Notes: a model not told the origin generated them from the letters alone. A stretch of 64,000 nt of DNA from Tigriopus japonicus (GCA_010645155.1 CM021321.1:3171126-3235125); one strand, 5' to 3'. Counted from the stretch's first letter, positions 38,901-51,400 are shown. A program made the numbers and translations.

Positions 38901-40601
38901 TCCACTGCTCTTTGAACAATAAATTTTGGGTCATTGTGGACATTTGCACCTATTTAGTGGCACTTTGATTAGACCAATTCAAATATGATTGACCGTTGAT
39001 GCCGACCTCTGCTCTAAAATTAAACCCTAACTCTTAGCATTTCAATGGTCACAACCACATATATCGACAGACACGTAATACTTGGGCAGCTCCCTCTCTT
39101 GTTTTGTAGGATGATTTTCAGGTCAATATTGGCTGACTACCTTCAACAAGCTCCCTTCTTCCTTTACACCTTGTCAGTGGGAGTAAACTAGTTTTTGGTC
39201 ATAGTTAAATTGGGCACACTTTCAGTGTTAGTTTCCAGGGTTAGTTTAATCAAGCATTTTAAGAAAGGGTTGCTCATAAAAAGTAAATGAAATTTGTCTA
39301 GCCATGCCTTTTATGACTTAAGGAGATCAACTGTTATCTATTTCCAGCAAAGAGTAAAGGCAACAAATTCAAAGCAACCATTTTAGATGAGACAAATCAT
39401 ATATTATTGTTCAGTTATAAAACAGGACAGGGCTTTTCTTGAACCCACCCTGCATAGTACATCATTGTTCCTCGAAAATTTTGGACCTACTCATGCAACA
39501 ATTTTTCACCTGTTGTCCCGCAAAAACTGTGTTTCATATCTGCTGATGTCTGTGGTCAATAAAATAAAACTCATTTCCTGCCTTGAAGGTTCCCTTCAGC
39601 GTGAAGGCTTAGAGTTCGATTCTGAACTTCTGGTGGCAATTTCACGAGGTCGAAAACACTCCTTTTGTGCCATTGTTGTGCAAAAAAAATGGAGACCACC
39701 TGCATTGCCGTCAAGAAGTTTGAAAAGTAGGTCAACTAACAAAGACTGAAAATTGAGAGAACACCAAGTCAGACAATCAAATATGTATTAAGTTACTCAT
39801 TTGTTCGCTATGTTTCGATCAAATAGTAGTCAATTATACCCATTTAATAATCAATTTAATGTCCCGTTTCCCACCTTATCGTGCGGACCATAAATGTACA
39901 GTGTTTAGAGCCGTATTCTGATCCGAACAAAAATCAACCCATTTTTGTGACATTTTCGTATGTATCAAGTTTGGTGTCCGCTCGAAAGTGTTTTAATTCG
40001 GAGTTATGAAAAAATCGCTTTTCATTTGACATTTGAAAACAAGAAATCCTTGAACTACTTCGAATTTTTATGTCAAAAATTCAATTCATGTTTTGCTTAT
40101 TAAGTCACTTTCTGTTAAAGAATGTATTTGATGTTTCATTGACGAATTTCAGATCCCTTTCAATCCAAAAGATGGTTTTTTTTTGCAAGAAAATGCATTT
40201 ATTTGAAAGCATGCCATACTGATGTTGATTGTACATATTGGTAAATGTTAAAAATGCGACCAAAACGAGGAAAGCTTGAGTTAGGAGCTCTTTACTACAC
40301 ATTCAAGAATTCCCAGCTTGTGGATCCATATTCATCTAGTTATTCCTAATAGAGTTTGTGGCCTCAATTCTGAAGTCTATTTTCTATTAGCTCCAATTTA
40401 GACTTCAAAACACCCAATGAAAAAAGTTTCAATCTTTCAGAGAAAATGTTCGGTAATTGATTTGATATGTCACGAAACCTTATTACTAATTTTCATTCAC
40501 ATTGTAGAACATTCAGGGTTATGTTAGTATTCTATAATGGACGGAATTCAACATCGCGTCAACACGGACATCAATATTTTATGATATGGAGTATGTAGTA
40601 A
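32964..40601. other. Long gene-free stretch
   Basis: About 7.6 kb between the palindromic mariner and the PDZ-ZM gene. Open frames here, such as 33586-33888 (+), 36540-36764 (-) and 39387-39749 (+), show no domain and no coherent exon set. A small palindromic MITE sits at 38558-38715. An AATAAA on the - strand at 40203-40198 could serve the PDZ-ZM gene. Nothing else is supported. Confidence 0.45.
38558..38715. mobile_element. 158-bp palindromic MITE
   Basis: The left GCGTTAGGCGAATTGATTGA is mirrored by the right TCAATT/CCAATTCGCATAACGC inverse. The centre contains a further palindrome around GGTGAAAATTCACC. It has no coding capacity. A target duplication was not clear. Confidence 0.6.
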
Positions 40602-43600
40602 TCAGTGGGCTCCCAAAATGAGCTTTCCTTGAGGTTGCTTGCTGTGAAGGAGCTCTTGTTCTGCAGCCATTTGCCAGTTTCCCTTGTCGCCCATCTCCTT
40701 GATCACTTGTTCCGAATAGCAATTGATGGGATTGTCGTACTGATGACATTCAATCTACAGAGACAAGCCAACCAATCAATGTGTGAGTCCATGGGAAACG
40801 AAGAAATACATATAAGAATGAAAGCAATCACCTTGGGCTTGCCCACAGTAGTGAAGACCTCGTCCCTCGATCCTGGAAGTCCTTCTTGCATGGCACTCAA
40901 AACATAATTGATTCCCGTGTCTGGATCACACTCTTTGTTTTGCTTGGCCAATTTTCCGGATGGCCAAATCTCCTCAAAATTTGGAACAATGTGATCGCCT
41001 CTGGAAATGTATGGATTTTCAAGAAACAAGAAAACTCGATCCCAAATTATGATATATTTTTTGAGGAAAGGTTCTGATATTGTTCTTCTGCGTGATTGTT
41101 CGTGGAATGTCAAAAAATGATGGAACAAAAACGCAACGTTCCGATAATTTTGCGAAAGGATGACGTATCAAATGCCAAATAAATGTTTTACCCAGTCGTG
41201 GATTGAGGATCATTTGATGGATGACGTCTTCAGAGGCAAAATTCCCGATATTAAAAAAAAGAATGCTTTTACAAAGAACCCCTCGATCCTGTAACGAAGT
41301 GCAAAAAGCAAAAACGATGTGTTCCAAAAATCCCCTTAAGGCAGAGATTAAGTTCCATAATGTCCAATTATAGCATTTGATCGCCACAATTTACGCCTTG
41401 TCAACTCCCAAAGGAATATTGAAACCAACGCCCAATTTGATTTTGTTAATTTTCCAACGCCCTTGAAATGTGGTCCAATGTTCCACATCAGCTCTACAGA
41501 AGAAGTTCCGAGCTTGACATATAGAATTAATGTTGTTCACTTGAATATTTCGAGCACGTCAGCATGACATGCGTCCAAAAATAGCACACACACACTCTCC
41601 AGGAACTGTGTATGCGCATGTAAGTATTTTAAATAGTCGTAGCTTTGTGGAACACGCCAATTGTGCATTCAAGTTGCTACCACAATACCAAAACAGTGAG
41701 AAAAGGCCTCTTGGAAGTCAACATCACCACTCGTTCCAAGTGGAAGCCCTGCAACCAAAAAGCCCTTTGCATGTTCCAAGTGGAACAACCATGATTGATA
41801 TCCTGTTTGGGATTCTATCGAACCTTGTAGACTTACAACGAGATGGTTGAAAGCGAAGGCGATATTAATGCCATCTCTGGATAGTTTTCTCATCCGATTA
41901 TTCGTGTTCCAGACAATTTTGAAATGCACTTGTTGTTTAGATCTAAATTCTGGTAGTGAGCTCATAAAGAATCAATCTCCACTTATTTGTCAACGAAAGA
42001 GTTTTCACACCTACTTGATCAATCTGAACCGAGTGACGTTTTAACTACTTCTGAACAAAAATGATATTTGGGATCAAAGTTGTAATTTATGTTTTGAATA
42101 GATTTCCACCTCTGTCTGCATTTCCTCATTGACGAAAAAGGATAGTCTTGTTGTTTAGACAATCGTGATCTATTGCTACTGCATGCACTCAAGTGAAATC
42201 CAATATGCTCTCGATTGAGAATTCTGGACAAAAGTGCAACACTCAATTGAGCGTCCTTGCTGTCTAGTGTCTGGATTCATTGGTCTGTCCCTGGAATAAT
42301 GTAAAAAAGCAACGATGTCAGCAATACAAGATTTGATTTGCAACGAAGTTCATTGCTTTCTACATTTGTGGTTAATGCTCTTGTAAAGTCAGTTGTTCCA
42401 GTTTTCCAAGATCACACATGTGACAGTGAGAAATGACATCGATCGACTTCGAATGTAAATCCATCCATATTGGAGATGCTTTCTCTCCTTAGCTTTATCT
42501 ATTTTTGTCTTATTCATCGTACAGATTTTGTGCGATGTGAAAAACTGGAGAGAAAATATCTAATATTTGGCTTTTAATGAAATTGATCTACGACTTTGTA
42601 TCAATGTAACGGATATTTAGGAAGATTTTGATGGGTCTTTTGTTATAGATTATACAGATTGAAAGTACTTTCTGAACAAGTACTTTTTGATCACAGATTT
42701 CGACGTGTTTGTGCAAGAGCTTGACTTTCTAAATTTGGAAACCTTTTAGGTCGAAAGCATTGAAGTTTTTTTCTGGATTTCAGAATCTACGTAGTTAGTT
42801 CCTGAGAGTATTTGATAATTGGATTTCGTTAATTTTGGAATCTGGTTCTTGGAACGCAAGGAAGCTTTTTGTTTCGAACACGTTTGTACCATACTCTTTG
42901 TATATTACCACAAAAACGTTAGCTCAATGTAATCGCTTATAAAATAGAAACTTGTTAGGAGAACAATCCGTCAAACGTACCGTTGTTCACATTTAAAGGA
43001 ATTTACGATAGTAAGCTTTCAAATTTGACGAGATCGCTCATATTGGGTTTCTGATATCACATTTGGAAAAGCTCTAAGTCCGCGATCAAACAATGGAACC
43101 AAGCATTCTGGTTCATCTTAAGATGGAACGCAGACCAGAGCATATTTTTTTTAACACTGTACGCAGTACCAAGAACCACCAAGGTTCCTGGAGTGTGGGA
43201 CTAACAATTAAAATATAGTATTATCAACTTATTATATACTCAACTCCATCGAACATCAGAGTCAAAAGATATGATCTCTCAAAGCTCAGTGCCAATCCTA
43301 CCGAGAGTCAAGAGAGTCTGGAAATTATTTTACTACAAAAGGGCGAGCTCATTCTTTCTACGCTCTCTTCACTACATAACTTTGAGACGGCATATATTTT
43401 CACTCAAGCATTCGATTGAGCTTAAAATTGACCCAGGTCATCTAATCACCAGAAGCAAGATCTGATTTAAAGAATTCAAAGAAAATTAGTTTTTTCTGGA
43501 AATCATAATTCATATTGCTATCCTCCTAGTCCAGCAAAAATTAGTTGTTCTTGTTAGCACAAATAAAACATGAATGGCTCTCATAGCAACTGATATACGA

Positions 43601-46267
43601 ACCTCTCAATGTCGAGATTAAGCGTGTTTCCCGCATTCTTGATGAGCTGCACCACTTGATGATGGGTCATTTCCAGAACTTTTTGTCCTTGGACACTGAC
43701 GAGGAAGTCTCGAACTTTCAGGCCGGCATCTGCAGCCGGAGATCCGACCACAATCTTTTCAATCTGGAAAAGTTCAAGCCATACACAAATAATCGGCAGA
43801 CTAAAAACATGAGAAAGCAAGACAATGCGCCTTACATCAGAGAAAAACTTTCTTCCGAGAAACGCTACTTGTTTGCTTGGATACATTAACTCAGTCATAC
43901 CATGGCTTATCTGTTCTTCAAGTGCTCATATATTAGATAGTAAAAAAGAGCTTTATTTGAGCTACTACTTAGGATTGCTTGTACGCTAATTAGCCGTTCA
44001 GAGATATGTGAGTAGCTTCTCGATAACAGCCTTGAAACCAAAGGGTTATATAATAATAACTCCTTTCCTGTTTTACAAGGCCATGCTTGCATATGACCTT
44101 GGACAATGTGCAAATCCGTTTAATTTCCATAACATTCCGTCAACAAGAACCGGTTTTCAAATTCAAGACGTTAAATTGCTACTATATATCAGCTCTTTAT
44201 ATTGAATATGATCTTACACAATGCACTGCAGTTATCCTGCGGCACGTCTCTTTCACATTTCCTGTCTTCAAACTTTGAAATTAGCCTCCTCGAAAAAGTT
44301 CGTCAAGAATTAGCATGCTTGTCTTTCCCACAATCTACATCCCAACAACATTGCTCGGATTCCTACTTGAAACGGAGAACATACCCAACATGTTATAATA
44401 CAGAGGCTCCTTAGCATGAATCAGTACAACACGTCCTCCTAGAATTAGTAAAGTACCCAACTTCTCTCACAACTTAGACGAGTGAACACATGGATCTGAT
44501 GAAATCTCAAAGTCCAACTCAGCTTATCTAAGGATTCGCTTACGACGTTCGTTCTTAAGTGAAGATTGGACGCCAGTTAGAAATGCACATTAACCGTGAG
44601 TCAACATGACCTCCTCATCCCTCCCTTTGTCTTATGTTATCCAAGGCTTCGTAGAACCAGGATTCGAACCAGTTCGTGAAGCCTTTGAGGAGAATTTCCG
44701 ACGAGCTCGTGATAGTAAGGCTGCCTTGGTCGTGTACTGGAAAGACAAAAAGGTCATCGATCTCTCAGGCGTTGATGGACCCGATCGGACGAATCAAGCG
44801 GGAATTTCGTATGATTCAAATGCCCTCACGGTCTCATTCAGCACGTCCAAGACGATCAGTGCGATTTGCTTGGGAATGCTTGTGGACAAAGGATTCATCA
44901 GGTACGAGGATCGGATTGTTGACCATTGGCCCGAGTTTTCTCAAACTGTTGCCGAGGGCCATGAAAGTGCATCGAGAGATGTCGAGAAAGAATCGGCCAC
45001 CGTAGCCGATCTATTACGCCATGACCTTGGCTTGACAAACCCGAAGACGGTGTTTTCGACGTCAGATTTCCAAGTGGAAAACATACGCAACAATCGAGTG
45101 GGACAAGTATTCGAATCTGAGACCCTCGTTTACCCTGATGCAACTTCTAGACAGGATGGTAGTCTTCGAGAATATCATGGGATGACTTATGGTTTGATGG
45201 TGAGTGAACTCATTCGACGGGTGGATCCGTTGAAACGCACCATTGGGCAGTTTATTCATGACGAGCTCTATGTTCAATTGGGGTTGGATATCCATTGTGG
45301 TTCCAAGGATGATCGGGTCCGGGCCAATATGTGGGACTTGGAGGTCCCCAACCCGTTTAAAGTGATCGGACTAGCCTGGACTCCGTCGTTTTTATATGAA
45401 AGAGCCCGTCAAGTGCCCTCAATCCTTGAGCTCTTCAAGTTCACCAAAAACGCCGTGGTTGGTTATACCACATTGATGAAAAAAGTCGACAGATTGAGAC
45501 TACAAGACTTTCAGTTCTTCTTTGGCATGCTTTGGAGGAGCAGGTTTTGCCAAGATGAACATGGTGAAGGCTTTCCCAATGTGAGTTTGAGTCTTGTCAA
45601 CAAACAAGAGTTTCGAGAAGTTGAGTTCTCGAGCATTAATGTGGTGGCCTCGGCTCAAAGTCTGGGCAAATTGGCAGCCTTCATGGCCAACCGTGGTTCC
45701 TTAGGATCAGCTCAGATTCTTCGACGAGCCACGTGGAACAAAATGCACGATCAAACTCGAATCAGATCAGATGTATTCTTTGGAGGTGTGCGCACCGAGT
45801 TCAGTCAAGGAGGCATGAATCATTTCCGATTTTACGACGACGACGAGGTTTTAGAGGAGCAATTCAAAATGGGTCGGAGCGGATTTTGGGGCTGGATTGG
45901 TTTGGGAGGTTCCACGTTACAATGGCATCCAAAGTACAACATTGGTTTTGCCTTTTGTCCTACCAAAGTGGCTTGGTACGACTTATTCAATGAGAAAGCT
46001 GGAGATCTTCAAGGGATCATTGTGGACTGTGTCCGAAACCTTGAAGCCAAACCAAATAGGAGACCTACCAAATCCTCTAAAAAATCGGCAGGTTCCAAAC
46101 GAAATCTCGCCTAAACTAGTCAGATCACTTGCCACAAGGAAAAAAATATACCTTTTACCTATAATACTTACCTTAAAACTTAACCCTTCATCCTTGCCTC
46201 CGATGAGTCGGAATCCAAATGGTTCGTTTGGCTGTTTGGTGAGAACAAATTGATGAAGTTCCTTCAT
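40602..46267 (-). CDS. Zasp/ALP-Enigma-type PDZ plus ZM protein, LIM-less, four exons
   Basis: Exons on the - strand are 46267-46172, 43763-43603, 41000-40832 and 40754-40602. All are GT-AG and in phase, giving 192 residues. An in-frame TAG lies 18 bases before the ATG. Residues 4-85 form a PDZ domain: PFGFRLIGGKD is the carboxylate-binding loop typical of the ALP/Enigma group, followed by VVGSPAADAGLKVRDFLVSV. After an ERGDHIVPNFEE linker, the last exon starts with a ZM-like motif (QYDNPINCYSEQVIKEM). PDZ domains of this family bind alpha-actinin at Z-discs, so a muscle or cytoskeletal adaptor is inferred. No LIM domain follows: the frame stops after LILGAH and no CxxC/HxxC exons were seen downstream. 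LIM exons of a longer isoform could lie elsewhere. Introns are 2408, 2602 and 77 bp. Intron 1 contains the beta-lactamase-like gene on the opposite strand. Confidence 0.85.
44606..46114 (+). CDS. Serine beta-lactamase-like hydrolase, nested gene
   Basis: An intact single-exon frame of 502 residues, from the Pfam beta-lactamase (class C / esterase) family found in animals as LACTB-like proteins. The SxxK motif is Ser79-Thr-Ser-Lys82 in a VSFSTSKTISAICLGMLVDK context. The second motif is Tyr190 in YHGMTYG, followed by LIRRVDP. The third motif, usually HxG before a Gly-rich turn, is here GWIGLGGS, so the expected His or Lys is replaced by Trp. This may reduce activity or alter the substrate. There is no signal peptide, and the tail is basic (KSSKKSAGSKR). 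Likely reactions are ester or amide hydrolysis; the substrate is unknown. The gene lies wholly inside intron 1 of the PDZ-ZM gene on the other strand, ending 57 bp from that gene's first exon. Lack of introns suggests either retroposition or an old intronless gene. Confidence 0.88.
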   Translation: MTSSSLPLSYVIQGFVEPGFEPVREAFEENFRRARDSKAALVVYWKDKKVIDLSGVDGPDRTNQAGISYDSNALTVSFSTSKTISAICLGMLVDKGFIRYEDRIVDHWPEFSQTVAEGHESASRDVEKESATVADLLRHDLGLTNPKTVFSTSDFQVENIRNNRVGQVFESETLVYPDATSRQDGSLREYHGMTYGLMVSELIRRVDPLKRTIGQFIHDELYVQLGLDIHCGSKDDRVRANMWDLEVPNPFKVIGLAWTPSFLYERARQVPSILELFKFTKNAVVGYTTLMKKVDRLRLQDFQFFFGMLWRSRFCQDEHGEGFPNVSLSLVNKQEFREVEFSSINVVASAQSLGKLAAFMANRGSLGSAQILRRATWNKMHDQTRIRSDVFFGGVRTEFSQGGMNHFRFYDDDEVLEEQFKMGRSGFWGWIGLGGSTLQWHPKYNIGFAFCPTKVAWYDLFNEKAGDLQGIIVDCVRNLEAKPNRRPTKSSKKSAGSKRNLA

Positions 46268-47016
46268 TTCCCCAAATTGAAACTACGTCGTGTCGAACTC
46301 TTTTCAAACTGATGTCGAAACCAGCTCGTTGAGTTTAGGAAATACACCTGACAATCAGGCGGGCGAGAAAGCTCCTGTACTTATTCTTCTACTCATTCCT
46401 CCAGTCAAATGACATTCCAACACCGCTTATGCAACTTTGGGGGGAACATAAAGGTCCATAATTTCTACGCAGTACAAGATGCACACCCAGTTTTAATCAG
46501 TTTAATGCCTGGTCGTTCCATTGAAATTCCTTGCACAATGATAAGATCTTTACAAGGTCGGTTGTTTCGCGATGGCCCTCTCGTAAATCATAGCCGAGCA
46601 TACAGTACATATTTACGTAGATTAAGCCTTGTTGCGTGTCCCCCTTTTTTCTTTTGGCTCAAGACACATTTGGACCATCAGGAGGCTTCCAATGTGGTGG
46701 TGTGCCAGGTTGGTGGTATGCTTAGTACATGTAGAGCAATGAGGTAATGGAACGACAGAACGAGCGAGAGGGAAAGACTCTTTTTGTATGCATTGGCTAA
46801 GGAACTTACGTAGTGTATGGATACTTTGTCCGAGGTTGAGCTTTCGTTTCCGACGGATAGACAGGCAGACAGATCCCTCTAGCTCTCCGACTCTCCTGAC
46901 TCTGCATCTGATCAACTGTTTGAGCAAGATAAGCCAGTTATGTAGGTAGGTTGAAGCGAGTACCATAGTACTAAATCCACTCTCTTATGTAAACTCAACT
47001 CACTTTGGTGACTCTT
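46268..47016. other. Intergenic stretch upstream of the PDZ-ZM gene
   Basis: About 750 bp between the PDZ-ZM start (read leftwards) and the possible microprotein start (read rightwards). If both are real, it is a divergent promoter region. No promoter motif could be assigned with confidence. Confidence 0.4.
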
Positions 47017-47642
47017 ATGGACATTAGGGATGACTTCAACCTTCGTGAGCTTGTCGAAACTTTCCGGGAAAAGAAAAAGGCCATCGTGAGACTGGATTTT
47101 AGTTCCCTAAGAATGTAAGCATGTTTCCGTCAAAGTGATCAGGGAACTGATGAATGAGAGGTGGGACAAAATGGAGCCACGATGGAGCTGAGTTTTAAAA
47201 TAAATATATTCTCTGTCTCAACATATCAAAAAGAGTCAAACAAAATTCATGAATGAGACGGGGGTGAACGTGTCGTTGGCGTCAAAAGATGATAATAGTC
47301 TGATTGATTGAGTGGGTGGGTGGGTCTCTTGAAAGTTTGGCCTTTTTTCTTTTAGTTCTGCTACCTCCTGAATTTACAGGTTCGCCTTCATCATCATCAT
47401 CATCATCGTCAAGACTGGCCTCTGATTTGGCCTTGAAACTTCCTGAGGCTCCTCGAAAAACAAATGGAACAAGTCCGAAAAAAGCAGGAATTGAATACTG
47501 AAGGCCTAAAGGGAGAGAAGAACAAGCAAAATGCTAAGGAACTCCTTCTCTCCTGAGTTATATTTTCAGCGAGCGTTTCTCAGTTCAAAAGAAAAATCCA
47601 AATGGAAGAGAAATGATCCCACGGGGACTCGAGTGGGAGTGA
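47017..47642 (+). CDS. Possible 56-residue microprotein, two exons
   Basis: Exon 1 is 47017-47114, starting at an ATG with an in-frame TAA 24 bases upstream and ending at a GTAAGC donor. Exon 2 is 47570-47642, after a TATATTTTCAG acceptor. The phases match (2 plus 1) and the frame ends at TGA. The product begins MDIRDDFNLRELVETFREKK and ends in a region rich in charged residues (NPNGREMIPRGLEWE). It is charged and probably partly helical, with no signal peptide or membrane segment. The evidence is only splice and phase consistency plus coding-like composition, and no family is recognised. Confidence 0.33.
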
Positions 47643-47727
47643 TAAATCAAACCTGAACCAAGGCCGCAAGGATTACTAATGAAAACCCCGAGATTAGGTG
47701 GGTTTACCAAAGAGAATTGACTAGTAG

Positions 47728-48011
47728 AGGATGATATTGACGATGACATGGCTGGCTTGGTAGGCTGTGGTTTGGCTAGCAAAAGATTGCGAAGACCACA
47801 CATCGAACGTCTTCATCAATGTTATTCGTACAAGAGAGACGCAGAGACACAGAAAGCATTGAACGACGATGGAATGATTGGAATCATATCGATTGGGTCC
47901 ATTTGTGTATGTGTGTGCGTTTGTATGTTTGTCAGTATTTACGTGGTGTACTATCATGGTTTAGCCAAGGACCTCGACGATCCAGATATCTTTGGTTTCA
48001 GCATGAAATAG
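47728..48011 (+). CDS. Possible terminal exon of a single-pass membrane protein
   Basis: After a CTAG acceptor-like site the frame runs to TAG at 48009-48011. It encodes an acidic start (EDDIDDDMAGL), a basic charged segment (KRLRRPHIERL), one hydrophobic stretch of about 22 residues made largely of Ile, Val and Cys (GIISIGSICVCVCVC core) and an acidic tail (LAKDLDDPDIFGF). The hydrophobic part overlaps a GT-rich run, so it could be chance. If the exon is not spliced, an ATG at 47748 could be the start of an 87-residue protein. Not recognised. Confidence 0.25.
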
Positions 48012-48440
48012 GGGCAATTTAGAGGGCAGGTTTTTTTCGGATAATATTTATATTGGTTTTCTTTGGGCACATCAAAAGAGGAGTCGCTTGCCATTGGATC
48101 TTTCTTGAGGAGGGATGAAGACCTTTGTTTGTGGAACATATCAGATCAAATCGGGTTTAAAAGCAAGGTAATCTCATCAGTCTGTAAGTATTTAAGTTTC
48201 CGTCTGATATTCAAGCTACAACGTCCATAAGAGATGATAGATAGATGTGTCCTTTTCGTTGTACCCAAAGCAAATGTCAGCAATGGTCTTTGTGCACAAA
48301 TGACACAAACACGAAGGGAGCTGAGACAGGAATTGGAGGGCTGTCAATTGGCATTTGCTGAAGTAATATCCAACAACTGCCAAACCCTCCTATCTTCCCA
48401 AGAGGCCAGATTCACATTGGCAGCCAACACACACTTTCTC

Positions 48441-51400
48441 TTATGAGCCTGAGTTCGTTATGGCCAGTTTGGCTCCGGAAAGCTTGGCCAGGGCGAAATT
48501 TCTTGTGCACTTCTTCTTGGCCCCTTCCAAGAAGTCCTTATAATGCGAAGAACGAAGATATCTCGAGTAACTATCACTGGTCATCAAGTAGTAGAGATGC
48601 GCTGCCGCATCGTCAAACGTCCATCGATCCGGTTCGTTCATGTTGTTATCCGTCACTTTATGAGTTTTGGAATCGACATTGACTAACATCTCGGCTCCAG
48701 GACCGAGAAACTGTTTCCAGATCCGTTGACACTCTTCGGCCACGTCTTTTTGGGCTAGTTTCTTCATTTTCCACACGGCCTCCACGAAGAGGAGATTCTC
48801 TGTGGCGTACTCTTTTTCGAGAAAGGCCTTAAAATGATCATGGCCCACGGGGTCCTTTAACATCTCCCAACAACTGAAGGCCCATCGCCGGATTCGCCTT
48901 TCGGCCACTTGTTCACGAGAGCACTTTTCGAACATTTCCCAATATTCAGTCGAGTCCGAGATCCATGGATTACTCGGCTCTGTGGCCACCAGGAAGGCAT
49001 CGTACTCACGGTGAAGGTTAAAGTACTCCACATAGGTCTCTGCACATTTTGATACCCGTATTGTGCACTTGTCTACTCTAGATCGGAGATTCGAGGCCTC
49101 GGCGAGAAGTTGCCGCTTGAGAGCAGCCAAATCCCTGAAAAACAAGGAAATCGTATTAACAAAGTTCACTGATGCCTATGATTTTGGAAACCCTTATTAA
49201 ATTTGTCTCTTTTCTCTTTTCACAGAAACAGGTTTCCGTTCGGCAACATGAAGGTATCTACATAAGGTTACATGTTAACTGCTTGAGTCTACCAAAATCA
49301 AGTCAGATTAACGTTTCTTGAGTATGCTGTCAGTCCTAACGACACAGCTGTTATATTTGAAACATGAGCCGCAAAGTAGCATGTATCAGATTTTTCCTAG
49401 AGTATACCAAAATCAAGTCAAATTAACGTTCGTCACCTCTATACTAGTGGCCTGTTGACTTGATTTTGGTATACTTGTATCCACCAAGGCATGCTACAAG
49501 GATGCTTCCATTATTACCTTCAAGGGCATTTTGAGCTTGTTAGTCCATTATTTAATAATTTTTTTAAACATCTAAAAGTGGAGCTAAGATTCTTATGGTG
49601 TTATTTTAGAAGCCTGATCTAGACCGCGGATTCAAAAGTTTTTTTCGTGCAGAGCAGAAAATCTAGAGGGTTAACGCCATTAACTTTTCTCTACTGCTTG
49701 TGTTCAGCTGATCCAAGCTGCCCTACATCCTGAAACGTCTAGAATTTCTGCTCTGCAGGAAAAAAACTTTTAGATCCGCGGTCTACGTGACGTGAGTAAC
49801 GTTTAAAAGATCCAAAAGGACTGGAAGTCAATTGATGAAGTATAACTTGAATCATACATCCCCAAACACAAAACATGACCTATTATGTGCTTCAACATGC
49901 TTCCCACAGCTGATGGTCTGAGAGTACACTTGAGAACCGCTCATTTGATTTGATTCGGTATATTTGCACTACTTGATGTAGTGCCGTTAACATCTGACCT
50001 TTAATGTTTTGAATAGAAGTAGATAAGAACTGTGTCAAGATTTCTGATTGACAGCTACTATTGAAAAAAAGTGTAATCACAACTCGTAAAATAACAGTAG
50101 AATAGAACTAGCCAATCGTTGGTCCGGTTTTTGTCGGATGTACTAACTCGTGCAATGATTTATCTTTTAAAAAGGTTGTGTGGTTTCAGGTTGACCTCAG
50201 ACACGTCAAAGATTAGGTGAAATATGATCGTGGAGAGATCGTTCATTTCCAAATTTGCTCACTCTGTTGAACACGCTTCATAGGTACACGAGTTATCGAG
50301 TCGTGAACTGAATCGATTGATCGCAGAGTCTAGGAAGAAATTAAATGCTTTTATACCTACTTAAGTTAATATTTTACCCCATCCTATTTCCTTGCCGTGT
50401 TCTCTGTAAATATTTTTTGTTGATATATTCAATTTCGATTTGTTTTCCTGTTTTTCCTCGTCCAAAGGGCACAAATAGTCATTTAGGATGCGAATAAGGG
50501 TTGCGTAACTCAAGAGTAGGTTAAATCCAATTCTGAGCAACAAAATTTCATTTCTAAGCAATTTGGAGAACGAAGAATGAGTCTCTAAACGGATTCAAAA
50601 CATTCTTCCCGTGATAAAAACATTAATTTTCAAGGAAGTTCTTTTGAATCTTTGTGTTTACTCTGTATGGCCATCTTCATTAGATATCTATATACTTTTC
50701 TTTGTGCCTTTTAATAAACGGAGAAAAAATAAGACTTTTCCGTAGAAGGTTTGTTTTACGTTCCTTCTACTTATTTCGTCGAAACTACGAACACATTTTG
50801 GTAGACTTTGACCACACTTAGCGTGTTCATTAATTAGTGTAATGGTCTTCATGAGGTCGAAAAACATGCTCGTAATCTTTGATGAACCCAAATATTGGCA
50901 TGCGAGGTTATTCTTTATGAAAAACAGGTTAATGGACTCTACATAGACAAACAACAGAGACACATCACCTCTTTTTAAGTTCTATAGATATTTTCAGACA
51001 CCGTGTGACACGTAAACAAAATTGATTTTATGCATCTATTTTGGTTCCACTTGAACAATCTTTTTTTGCAGTTTTGAACCGGATGTTCAGTATTTGTTCA
51101 ATTGTTATAAAAATGCTAGAGGTAGCTTCTTTATCTTCTAAAATTAGAAATTGCCGCCAAAAGCATCTCGTTACTGAATCAAAGAGTAGACCATTCATGA
51201 AACTGAAGAAACATAATCCTGCTCAAAAAGTTTGGTCAACCATTATCTCTTAAAGGGTTTTGCGTTGAATGGACCCACATCAGTCCCAAACCAGATAAAT
51301 TAAGTTTTCTCTGGTTCCGAGAAAAAATGAACACTGCAATTACATAAAGTTCTTTATTTTAGAAGTTTATTTTTGTTTCCAAGGCTTAACAACCTTCAAA

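Noticed and set aside
31250..40601. Search for LIM-domain exons downstream of the PDZ-ZM gene
   Set aside because: No paired CxxC/HxxC pattern with splice borders was seen on the - strand by eye.
47304..47501. Ser-rich frame after a TTTACAG acceptor
   Set aside because: The Ser run is a TCA/ATC microsatellite and no upstream exon matches its phase.
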